Source: Rhodoferax sp.
GTDB lineage: Bacteria; Pseudomonadota; Gammaproteobacteria; Burkholderiales; Burkholderiaceae_C
Length of the DNA: 64,000 bases
Reading direction: 5' to 3'
Assembly (NCBI GenBank): GCA_024236015.1
Contig: JACKLK010000002.1
Span: 416,753-480,752, forward strand
Shown here: positions 1 through 12,000 of the stretch, piece after piece
Numbering within the stretch: position 1 is the stretch's first letter
Layout: every line of letters starts with the position of its first letter
Notes under the pieces: generated by a model
Database searches by the model: none
The model's input: only the letters and a program-made list of their open reading frames with translations
Told to the model about the DNA's origin: nothing
Translations under genes and position numbers: made by a program

Positions 1-1
1 C

Positions 2-3000
2 GGGCTGTACAACAACATCCTGGGCACGGACAGCGGGTATGTGCTGAGCGTGGCGTCCAACAGCCAGGTGGGTTTTGCGTCGGACTTCAACCTCTTCCTC
101 GATGGCGGCACGCTGGGCCAGTGGCAGGGTGTGGATCGCAACTCGCTGGCGGCATGGCGCGGGGCCTCGTTCACCGACGCCAGCAGCCTGGTTGCCGACG
201 CCTTGTTCGTCGATCCGGACGGCGCCGACAACGTGCTGGGTTTCGCCAGTCTCGCGCAGGACGGCCGCGACGACGACTTCCATCTGCGCAGCGCCTACGG
301 CGGCTTCCAGGGCGGCAGTGGCCTGGCGCCGGTGCGTGAGGCGACCAGCGGCCTGCCGGTGTTCATCGCGCCCACGGCGCTGACCAGCACCGGGCAGTCG
401 CCCGCGATCGACCGCGGTCGTGCCAGCGATCCGTATGCGAACGAACCGACGGCCAACGGTGGCTACATCAATATCGGCGCCTATGGCAACACCAGCCAGG
501 CCGGCCGCAGCCCCGGGCAGTACATCACCATCCTCAATCCCAATGGCGGCGAGCGCATCGGGCAGGACAGCACGGTCGACATCCGCTGGCGCTCGTTCGG
601 CTTCACCGGCAACGTCGACATCGCGTACCGCGGCGGCGCCGCGGCGGACTTCACGGTGCTGGGCAGCAACGAGGCCAACGACGGCAGCTTCAGCTGGCTC
701 GTCGACGCCGCGACCTTCCTGGCCGGAGCCGACTACGAGATCCGCATCACGTCGGTGGACGCGCCCGCGGTGCTCGACCTCAGCGACGCGTTGTTCTCGG
801 TCATCGCGCCCATCACCTTCTACTATGTCAACGACAGCTCGCTGGCGGGCGACGAATACACGACGGCGGTGGGCAGCGACGCCAACGACGGGCTCTCGCC
901 GGACCAGCCCAAGTCGTCGATCCGCGGCATTCTCGATGCCTACGATCTCAAGCCGGGCGACGTGATCCTGGTCGACACCGGCCACTACGTGCTGGGCACG
1001 AACATCTTCGTGGCCTCCGACGACAGCGGCGTGACGATTCGCGGCGCCCAGGAGGGCCTGACCATCCTGGACCGTGCGAACAAGAACACGGGGGCGTACG
1101 TATTCGAGTTCCAGGGGGCGGACGACGTGACGCTGGAGCGGTTGCATATCACGGGTGGATTGCAGGGTGTGTATGCGCACACGAGCGTGGACAGCGACCG
1201 GGTGAGCATCATCGACAGCCGGGTGTACGGCAACGCGAACTGGGGTGTGTACGCGCGCACGGGCAACGATCTGTGGGTGGTGTCGGGCAACCTGGTGGAG
1301 TACAACGTCTCGGGCGGGGTGAACCTGGAGGGTACGGACGCGCTGGTCGAGGGCAACGAGGTGGCGCGCAACAACGGCTGGGGCGTGGACGTGGCCGGAG
1401 CGCGCGGGCGTGTGCTGGACAACGTGGTGTATGCGAACAGCAACGGGGTGTACACGAACTACAACGGAGGCTGGGCGAACCGCTCGCTGATCGAAGGCAA
1501 CCGGGTGTTCGACAACAGCACGGGCATCCAGGGCAACTACGACGTGGAGATCCGCGGCAACGAGGTGTGGGACAACACGTCGAACGGGATTGCGGTGTAT
1601 TACGGCGCGCATGCGTACGACAACCTGTCGTGGGGCAACGCCACGGGTATCTACGCGTACAGCGGCAACAAGGTGTACGACAACCGGGTGTGGGCGAACA
1701 CGACGGGCATCACGCTGGACTACGGCAACGAGGCGTACGGCAACCGGGTGTACGGCAACAACGGCACGGGGATGCTGGTGCGCCAGTGGGACAACTGGGT
1801 GCACAACAACGTGGTGCAGGCCAACGGCGGGGTGGGCGTGTTGCTCGATGGGGCGTACCGCTCGAGCGTGGGCACGCGGATCGAGAACAACACGGTGGTG
1901 GGCACGCTGGCCGATGCGCTGGTGGTGCAGGGCAGCAGCAGCAACATCGTGATCCGCAACAACATCCTGGAGCAGCGCGGCAGCGGGTATGCGCTGAACG
2001 TGGCGAGCAACAGCCAGCAGGGCTTTGCGTCGGACTACAACCTGTTCATGCTGGGGGCGTCGGCCAAGCTGGGGTACTGGGAGGACCGGCCGTTCCTGAA
2101 CCGCACGGACTGGTTCTACGAGATCGGGCAGGACCGCAACAGCGTGACGGCCGATGCGCGGTTCGTGGATGCGGACGGTGCGGACAACGTGGTGGGCTGG
2201 GATGGCAGCACGGTGGCGGGCAGCGTGCGCATCGTGGACGACGGGGACGCGACGTTTGCCACGGTGGGGACGTGGACGGCGGTGAGCACGGGCGGCAGCA
2301 CGAACCCGCGCGCAGGCGATGCGCTCAACGCGGTGCCCGGCGATGGCGCGAGCCAGGCGAGCTGGACCTTCGACGGGCTGACGCCGGGGTATTACCGGGT
2401 GTCGGCGAGCTGGCCGTACCAGGCGGCGATGAGCAGCGACTCGCTGTTCCGTATCTATGACGGCAGCACGGTGGTGGGTGCACAGGAGGTGAACCAGAAC
2501 TACCGCGCCTCGAGCGGCTTTGCCGATGCGGGCAGCACGTGGGAGAACCTGTCGGTGGTGCGCATCAGCGGGGCGAGCCTGCGCGTGGTGCTGGACAACC
2601 TGGCCAACGGCAAGGTGATAGCCGATGCGGTGCGCATCGAGCGGCTGGTGGGGGACTTCGGTGCCGATGACGACCTGCATTTGCGCAGCGACTCGCCGGC
2701 GATCGACCGTGGCGATCCGAACAGCCCGGCGCTGGGCGAGCCGCGTCCGAACGGCAACCGGGTGGACCTGGGGGCGTACGGCAACACGAGCCAGGCCAAT
2801 ACGAGCCCGGATCCGATGGTGCAGCTGCTCGGCCCCAACGGGCTGGAGAAGCTCGAGGTGGGGGTTCCGGTGACGGTGAGCTGGCGCAGCGCGGGGCTGC
2901 TGCCGTACGACAGCGTGCTGCGGCTCGATGCGGGGCAGGACAACCTGGCGGCGCCGGGCAACTGGCTGGGGCAGGTCAGCGGAGACCGCACGGACGGCTA

Positions 3001-6000
3001 CAGCAACTACTACAGCACGATCAACACGAACACGGCCATCGACATGAGTGCGCTGGCGGCGGGCACGCCCGAGGCGATGGTGCGCAGCTATGCGTATGCG
3101 CCGGGAGGCACGACCGCGGGGTACCAGATCACGTACCAGATCGATGCGGCGGACGGTGCGTACCAGGCGGTGCTGTACTTCGTGGAGCCCAGCAACATTG
3201 CGGTGGGTGCGCGCAAGTTCGACATCGTGGCCAATGGCACGGTGATCGCGGCGGACGTGGACGTGCGCGCGCTGGCGGGCAACGTGATCAACAAGGCGGT
3301 GGCGCTGACGCTGAACCTGAACGTGAGCGGTGGCCAGGGCCTGAAGCTGGAGTTCGTGAACAAGTCGGCCTCGTACAGCGCGATCGTCAGCGGGATCGAG
3401 TTGCGCCAGGCCAATGCCGGCGGGGTGGCCAACCCGGTGCTGAGCCTGCAGGCCTCGAGCGACAACGGGGCGAGCTGGACGACGGTGGCCACGGGGCTGA
3501 CGCTGGACCAGTACGGCAACGGGCAGACCTTGTGGACGCCGGACACCGAGACGGTGGGCAACACGGCGCGGCTGCGCGTGGTGGCCACGATCAACCCGCC
3601 GGGCGGGCCGGTCACGGTCAGCGACACCAGCGACGAGGGGTTCCTGATCGCCAACGCGGGCACCCGGTACTACGTCAACGACGGTTCGCTGGCGGGCGAC
3701 GAATACACGACGGCGGTGGGTGACAACGCCAACTCGGGCAAGGACCCGAGCCGACCGATGGCCAGCCTGGCGGCCTTGCTGCGCGCCTACGACCTGGATG
3801 CGGGCGACATCATCTACGTGGACAGCGGCACCTACAGCCTGGCCACCAACATCGTGCTCGCGCAGCAGGACTCGGGCGTCGTCATCCAGGGCGCACAGCT
3901 GCCCGGTCACGCCACCATCCTCGACCGCGGCAATACCAACACGGGGGCGTACGTATTCGAGTTCCAGGGGGCGGACGACGTGACGCTGGAGCGGTTGCAT
4001 ATCACGGGTGGATTGCAGGGTGTGTATGCGCACACGAGCGTGGACAGCGACCGGGTGAGCATCATCGACAGCCGGGTGTACGGCAACGCGAACTGGGGTG
4101 TGTACGCGCGCACGGGCAACGATCTGTGGGTGGTGTCGGGCAACCTGGTGGAGTACAACGTCTCGGGCGGGGTGAACCTGGAGGGTACGGACGCGCTGGT
4201 CGAGGGCAACGAGGTGGCGCGCAACAACGGCTGGGGCGTGGACGTGGCCGGAGCGCGCGGGCGTGTGCTGGACAACGTGGTGTATGCGAACAGCAACGGG
4301 GTGTACACGAACTACAACGGAGGCTGGGCGAACCGCTCGCTGATCGAAGGCAACCGGGTGTTCGACAACAGCACGGGCATCCAGGGCAACTACGACGTGG
4401 AGATCCGCGGCAACGAGGTGTGGGACAACACGTCGAACGGGATTGCGGTGTATTACGGCGCGCATGCGTACGACAACCTGTCGTGGGGCAACGCCACGGG
4501 TATCTACGCGTACAGCGGCAACAAGGTGTACGACAACCGGGTGTGGGCGAACACGACGGGCATCACGCTGGACTACGGCAACGAGGCGTACGGCAACCGG
4601 GTGTACGGCAACAACGGCACGGGGATGCTGGTGCGCCAGTGGGACAACTGGGTGCACAACAACGTGGTGCAGGCCAACGGCGGGGTGGGCGTGTTGCTCG
4701 ATGGGGCGTACCGCTCGAGCGTGGGCACGCGGATCGAGAACAACACGGTGGTGGGCACGCTGGCCGATGCGCTGGTGGTGCAGGGCAGCAGCAGCAACAT
4801 CGTGATCCGCAACAACATCCTGGAGCAGCGCGGCAGCGGGTATGCGCTGAACGTGGCGAGCAACAGCCAGCAGGGCTTTGCGTCGGACTACAACCTGTTC
4901 ATGCTGGGGGCGTCGGCCAAGCTGGGGTACTGGGAGGACCGGCCGTTCCTGAACCGCACGGACTGGTTCTACGAGATCGGGCAGGACCGCAACAGCGTGA
5001 CGGCCGATGCGCGGTTCGTGGATGCGGACGGTGCGGACAACGTGGTGGGCTGGGATGGCAGCACGGTGGCGGGCAGCGTGCGCATCGTGGACGACGGGGA
5101 CGCGACGTTTGCCACGGTGGGGACGTGGACGGCGGTGAGCACGGGCGGCAGCACGAACCCGCGCGCAGGCGATGCGCTCAACGCGGTGCCCGGCGATGGC
5201 GCGAGCCAGGCGAGCTGGACCTTCGACGGGCTGACGCCGGGGTATTACCGGGTGTCGGCGAGCTGGCCGTACCAGGCGGCGATGAGCAGCGACTCGCTGT
5301 TCCGTATCTATGACGGCAGCACGGTGGTGGGTGCACAGGAGGTGAACCAGAACTACCGCGCCTCGAGCGGCTTTGCCGATGCGGGCAGCACGTGGGAGAA
5401 CCTGTCGGTGGTGCGCATCAGCGGGGCGAGCCTGCGCGTGGTGCTGGACAACCTGGCCAACGGCAAGGTGATAGCCGATGCGGTGCGCATCGAGCGGCTG
5501 GTGGGGGACTTCGGTGCCGATGACGACCTGCATTTGCGCAGCGACTCGCCGGCGATCGACCGTGGCGATCCGAACAGCCCGGCGCTGGGCGAGCCGCGTC
5601 CGAACGGCAACCGGGTGGACCTGGGGGCGTACGGCAACACGAGCCAGGCCAATACGAGCCCGGATCCGATGGTGCAGCTGCTCGGCCCCAACGGGCTGGA
5701 GAAGCTCGAGGTGGGGGTTCCGGTGACGGTGAGCTGGCGCAGCGCGGGGCTGCTGCCGTACGACAGCGTGCTGCGGCTCGATGCGGGGCAGGACAACCTG
5801 GCGGCGCCGGGCAACTGGCTGGGGCAGGTCAGCGGAGACCGCACGGACGGCTACAGCAACTACTACAGCACGATCAACACGAACACGGCCATCGACATGA
5901 GTGCGCTGGCGGCGGGCACGCCCGAGGCGATGGTGCGCAGCTATGCGTATGCGCCGGGAGGCACGACCGCGGGGTACCAGATCACGTACCAGATCGATGC

Positions 6001-9000
6001 GGCGGACGGTGCGTACCAGGCGGTGCTGTACTTCGTGGAGCCCAGCAACATTGCGGTGGGTGCGCGCAAGTTCGACATCGTGGCCAATGGCACGGTGATC
6101 GCGGCGGACGTGGACGTGCGCGCGCTGGCGGGCAACGTGATCAACAAGGCGGTGGCGCTGACGCTGAACCTGAACGTGAGCGGTGGCCAGGGCCTGAAGC
6201 TGGAGTTCGTGAACAAGTCGGCCTCGTACAGCGCGATCGTCAGCGGGATCGAGTTGCGCCAGGCCAATGCCGGCGGGGTGGCCAACCCGGTGCTGAGCCT
6301 GCAGGCCTCGAGCGACAACGGGGCGAGCTGGACGACGGTGGCCACGGGGCTGACGCTGGACCAGTACGGCAACGGGCAGACCTTGTGGACGCCGGACACC
6401 GAGACGGTGGGCAACACGGCGCGGCTGCGCGTGGTGGCCACGATCAACCCGCCGGGCGGGCCGGTCACGGTCAGCGACACCAGCGACGAGGGGTTCCTGA
6501 TCGCCAACGCGGGCACCCGGTACTACGTCAACGACGGTTCGCTGGCGGGCGACGAATACACGACGGCGGTGGGTGACAACGCCAACTCGGGCAAGGACCC
6601 GAGCCGACCGATGGCCAGCCTGGCGGCCTTGCTGCGCGCCTACGACCTGGATGCGGGCGACATCATCTACGTGGACAGCGGCACCTACAGCCTGGCCACC
6701 AACATCGTGCTCGCGCAGCAGGACTCGGGCGTCGTCATCCAGGGCGCACAGCTGCCCGGTCACGCCACCATCCTCGACCGCGGCAATACCAATACCGGGC
6801 AGGTCGTCATCGACCTGCGCGGCGCCGACGACGTGGTGCTGCGCAACCTGCGCCTGACCGGCGGCAGCTACGGCCTGTGGGCCGACTCCGGCGTCGACAG
6901 CGACCGGGTCACGCTGGCCGACAGCCGGGTCTACGGCAACCTGTATCACGGCGTGTACGTCGAGTCCAACAGCCTCAGCGAGAACTTCACCGTCTCGGGC
7001 GGCGCGCTGCACAACAACGGCTACAGCGGCGCCTACCTGCGCGCCGGTGGCGGTCTGATCACCGGCAGCGAACTGTACGGCAACGGCCAGTGGGGTGCCG
7101 ATGTCAGCGGCACGTCGAGCGCCGGGCTGGTGACGGTGTCCGGCAACAAGGTGCACGACAACGCCTCGGGTGGCATCTATGCCAACAACCACGCGCTGCT
7201 CGTCGGCAACGAGGCCTACAGCCACCTGGGCTCGGGCGACCGGGGCATCTTTGTCTCCAACAGCGCCGTGGCGCGCGACAACTTCGTGCACCACAACTAC
7301 GACGGCATCTATGCGAGTTCCGGTGGCACGGCCGACCACAACGAGGTGTATTTCAACACCCGCTACGGCATCGACCTGTGGAACGGCATCGCCCGTGCCA
7401 ACCGCGTCTACAGCAACTCGATCGGCATCAATCAGCAGTACTACTCGTCGATCGAGAACAACGTCATCTACGTCAACACCAATGTCGGCGTGCAGATCGG
7501 CAACAGCGCCTATGACACCTCGTTCACGCGCAGCAACACCATCTACCAGCCGGTCGGCGACGCGGTGCTGGTGCAGGGCAATGCCGGCAACACCCATCTG
7601 GTGAACAACATCATCCAGGTCAACGCGGGTTATGCGATCAACCTGGCAAGTGCGGCTTCGCTGGTGCAGTCCGACTACAACCTGTTCTGGACGCCGCAGG
7701 CCGGTGGCCGCATCGGCCTGTATGCGGGCGTGCAGCAGGCCACGCTGGCCGCCTGGCGTACCGCCAGCGGCAAGGATGCCGACAGCAAATACGGCGATCC
7801 GCTGTTCCTCGACATCGACGGTGCCGACAACATCCTGGGCGAACGCGAACTGGTGGCCGGCAATGGCTTCGACGACAACTTCGGCCTGCGCGCCAACTCG
7901 GCCGCCATCGACGCCGGCAACATGTATTTCGCGCCGCCCACCGACATCGACGGCCTGGCGCGCCGCGACGACCCGAGCACGGCCAATACCGGCGACGGGC
8001 TGCCGCTGTATGTCGCGACCGCCCAGCCGTTCGCCAACTTCCCGCTCACCGGCACCAAACTGAACTACCGCACCGGTGACGGGGCGACCACCTATACCTT
8101 GCCGTTCGCATTCCCGTTCTACGGCCAGAGCTACACCACCGCCTACATCAACACCAACGGCTTCATCCAGTTCGGCACCAGCAGCGGGGCCTCGAGCGGC
8201 AACAACGGCAACTCCTTGCAAGGCCTGATCGACCGCATCCGCATCGCGCCGCTGTGGGACAACCTGAGCACCTTCTCGTCGACCGACGCGACCCGCGACC
8301 TGTACGCCGACACATCGGTGGCCGGCCAGGTGACGATCCGTTGGGCCGCGGTGATGGAGGGCACGGCCAATCCGGTCAACTTCTCGGTGACCCTGTTCGA
8401 CGATGGCCGCTTCCGCTTCGACTACGGTCCGAGTGCCAGCGGCCTGACGCCGACGGTCGGCGTATCGGCCGGCAATGGCCAGACCTACGTGCTGGCGAGC
8501 TACGATGGCCAGAGCGACCTGTCGTCCGTGGGCCCCCTGGAATGGGCGGCAACCCCGGGCCTGAACTACTACGACATCGGCGCCTACGAGTTCCTGGGCG
8601 ACTCGAACGACACCACCGGGCCGACCGTGACCGCGATCAGCCAGTTGCCCCCCGACGGCGGCACCACGGCCGCGGCGTTCAGCAGCCTGCAGATCGACTT
8701 CAGCGAACCGCTGGATCGCATCAGCGCGCGCAGCCCGGCCAACTACGAACTGCTGTACGCCGGCGCCGACGACATCTTCGGCACCGCCGACGACAGCCGC
8801 ATCGCGATCGATCCGGGTTACTCCTTCCCCGAGACCAACCTGACGCTGCAACTGACCAATGGCGTGCTCGGTGAAGGCAACTACCGGCTGCGCCTGTCCG
8901 GTACGCTGGGCATCTTCGACACCGCCGGCAACCTGCTCGATGGCGACGCCAATGGCGTTGCCGGTGGCGACTACGTGCGCAGCTTCACGATCGATCGCAG

Positions 9001-12000
9001 CGGCAACCAGCCGCCGACCGCGACCGACGCGGTGGTCAGTACCGACGAGGCCACCGGCGTGCTGATCACGCTCGGCGGCACCGATCCGAACGGTGACACG
9101 CTGAGCTTCAGCCTGGTGAGCGACCCGCTCTACGGCGTGCTGAGTGACTTCGATCCGGTGGCGCATACCGTGCGCTACACGCCGAATGCGAACTTCAACG
9201 GCACCGACAGCTTCCGTTTCCGGGTCGACGACGGCAATCTCGGCTCCGACGACGGCACGCTGATCGTCAACGTGTTGCCGGTCAACGCGCGCCCCAATGG
9301 CCAGGACGTGAGCGCCGTCACCGACGAGGATCTTGCGGTGCAGATCCTGCTGCCCGGCTTCGACGTGGAGACGGCGCGCGGCAACCTCATCTTCGATCCG
9401 GTGCAGCAGCCGACCCATGGCAGCCTGATCCTCGGCCCTGGCGGCCTGTGGACCTACACGCCGGACGCCGACTTCAATGGTGTGGACACATTCACCTACA
9501 CCGTCACCGACCGCGGCGATCCCGACGGCTCGACCGGCAACGCGCTGGTGTCCGCGCCCTCGACGGTCACCGTGACGGTACGGCCCGTGAACGATGCGCC
9601 GCGCTTCGGCACCATCGTCTCACCCACCGTCGACGAGGGCCAGACACTGAGCTTCGCCGTGCCGGGCATCGATCCGGACGGCGACACGCTGACCTACTCG
9701 CTGGCCGGCCCGGCCATTGCGGGCGCCTCGATCGACGCCAGTACCGGCGTGTTGACCTTTGCCGCCGCCGACGGTGCGCTCACGGTGCCGTTCACGGTGC
9801 GCGTCAGCGACGGCATCAGCAGCACGGACGCGCATTTCGACGTCATCGTCGCCAATGTCGCGCCCAGCATCGCGCTGACCGGGGCATCGAGCGTCGACGT
9901 GAATGTTCCCTACACCATCAACTTCTCGGCCACGGACCCGGGCCAGGACACGATCAGCAGCTGGCTGGTGCGCTGGGGAGACGGCACGACGCAGACCCTG
10001 GCCGGCAGCGCGACCAGCGCGACGCGCAGCTACAGCAGCGGGGGCAACTTCTCGATCACCGTGACCGCGACCGACGAGGATGGCAGCTACACGTCGGCGC
10101 CGCTGGCGGTACGCGCCATCGCGCCGAATCGGCCACCGGTGGTGCCGGCGCTGCAAAGTGGTGCGGTCGACGAAGACCAGTCCGTGTTGCTGACGCTCAG
10201 CTACGGCGACCCGGACGGCGACCCGATCACGGTCAGCTTCCCGACCGGGCCCGTGCACGGCGTGCTCAGCGATTTCAATCCCTTGACCCGCCAGGTGCGC
10301 TACACGCCGACGGCCGACTACAACGGCAGCGACAGCTTCCAGCTGCGCGTCGACGACGGGCTGGGCGGTGTCTCCACGGGCACGGTCAGCCTGACCGTGC
10401 GGCCGGTCAACGATGCGCCGACGGCGCTGGCGGACGTGTTCGCCGTCACCAGCGGTGACGTGTTGAACGGGCAACTCGCCGGCACGGATCTCGAGACCGC
10501 GGCCGGTGCGCTGCAGTTCGCACAGGTCAGCGGGCCCGCACACGGGGTGCTCAGCCTGCTGGCCGACGGCAGCTTCAGCTACACCCCCACGGCCGGTTAT
10601 GTCGGCCCCGACGCGTTCAGCTTCCAGGTCACCGACAACGGCGACCCGGCCGGCAGCGGCACCGGCAACGGGGCACCCCGCAGCTCGGCGCCGCAGACGG
10701 TGACCATCGACGTGTTGCAGTTCAACCGTGATCCGCTCGCGCAGGACGACTCCTTCAGCGTCCACGCCGGCCAGGTGCTGCAGGTCGCGGCGCCGGGGCT
10801 GCTGGGCAACGACAGCGATGCCGATGGCGACACGCTGCAGGTGGTCGATTTTGCGGTGGGCGGGCTGCAAGGCACGGTGGACGTACTCGCCGACGGCGGC
10901 TTCAGCTTCACGCCGACAGCCGGCTTCGTCGGCCAGACCAGCTTCGGCTATACCGTGTCCGACGGTGTCGGCGGCACCGCGCAGGGCACGGTGACCATCG
11001 ATGTCGGCAACCAGGCGCCGGTGCTGGGCGCCATCGCCGATCGCATGCTGCTTGCCGGGGAGAACCTGTCGCTGATCGTGGTGGCCAACGACCCGGACGG
11101 GGTCGACACGCTGACCTACAGCCTGCTGGGCGGCCCTGCTGGTGCCCTGCTCGACAGCGCGACCGGTGCCTTGAGCTGGAGCGCGCCCTATCTGGACGCG
11201 GCGACGGTGGTCACCTTCACCGTGGGTGTCGACGACGGCCTGGGCGGCAGCGACCAGCTGAGTTTCGACGTCACCGTCGACCCCGACCTGTTGCAGGTCG
11301 ACAGCGTCACCTGGACCGACACGGGTTACCAGCTGCGTTTCAACCGGGCGTTCGATACCTCTTTGCTGAACCTGTACGACGGTCAAGGCATCAACCATGG
11401 TGCGGCCGACGTGGTGCTGCTCGATGCCGGCAACCGGCCGGTGGTCGGCAGCATCGTGGTCGACAGTGACGCGATGGGTTTCACCTTCGTCAAGACCGGT
11501 GCACCGACCGGCAACGGCCTGCTGGCGACCGGCCTGCACACCTTGTCGCTCGACAGTCGTGCCAATGCCTTCGTCGACACACATGGCCGTCTGCTCGATG
11601 GCGACAACGATGGCGTCGCCGGAGGTGCCTTCGCCGGCAGCGTGAACGTGGCGGCGTCCACGTCGGCGGTCATCGGCATCGGCGAGTTCACGCGCGGCGC
11701 CGGCCAGGATGTCAACCTGCCGGCCAGCGGCGCCGGCATCCCGGTGCGGATCGGCAACGCCGCAGGAGCCGGCTCGGTCAGCTTCAGCGTCCATTACGAC
11801 ACCGGCCTGCTCGACATCACCGGTGCCGTCAGCAACCTGCCGGGCGTGACGGTGACCACCGACCTGTCGGTCGCGGGCCGGATCGGCATCCAGATCACCG
11901 GCATCAGCGGCTTGACGAATGCGACGACGGAGCTGGTCCACCTGACCGCGAACGTGCCGGCCGGCGCCATCGCGCGGTATGGCCAGGCCCATGTGCTCGA

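Noticed and set aside
1085..6790. Tandem duplication as a mobile element insertion
   Set aside because: No transposase, terminal inverted repeats or target-site duplications; the unit is purely in-frame coding sequence of the same protein.
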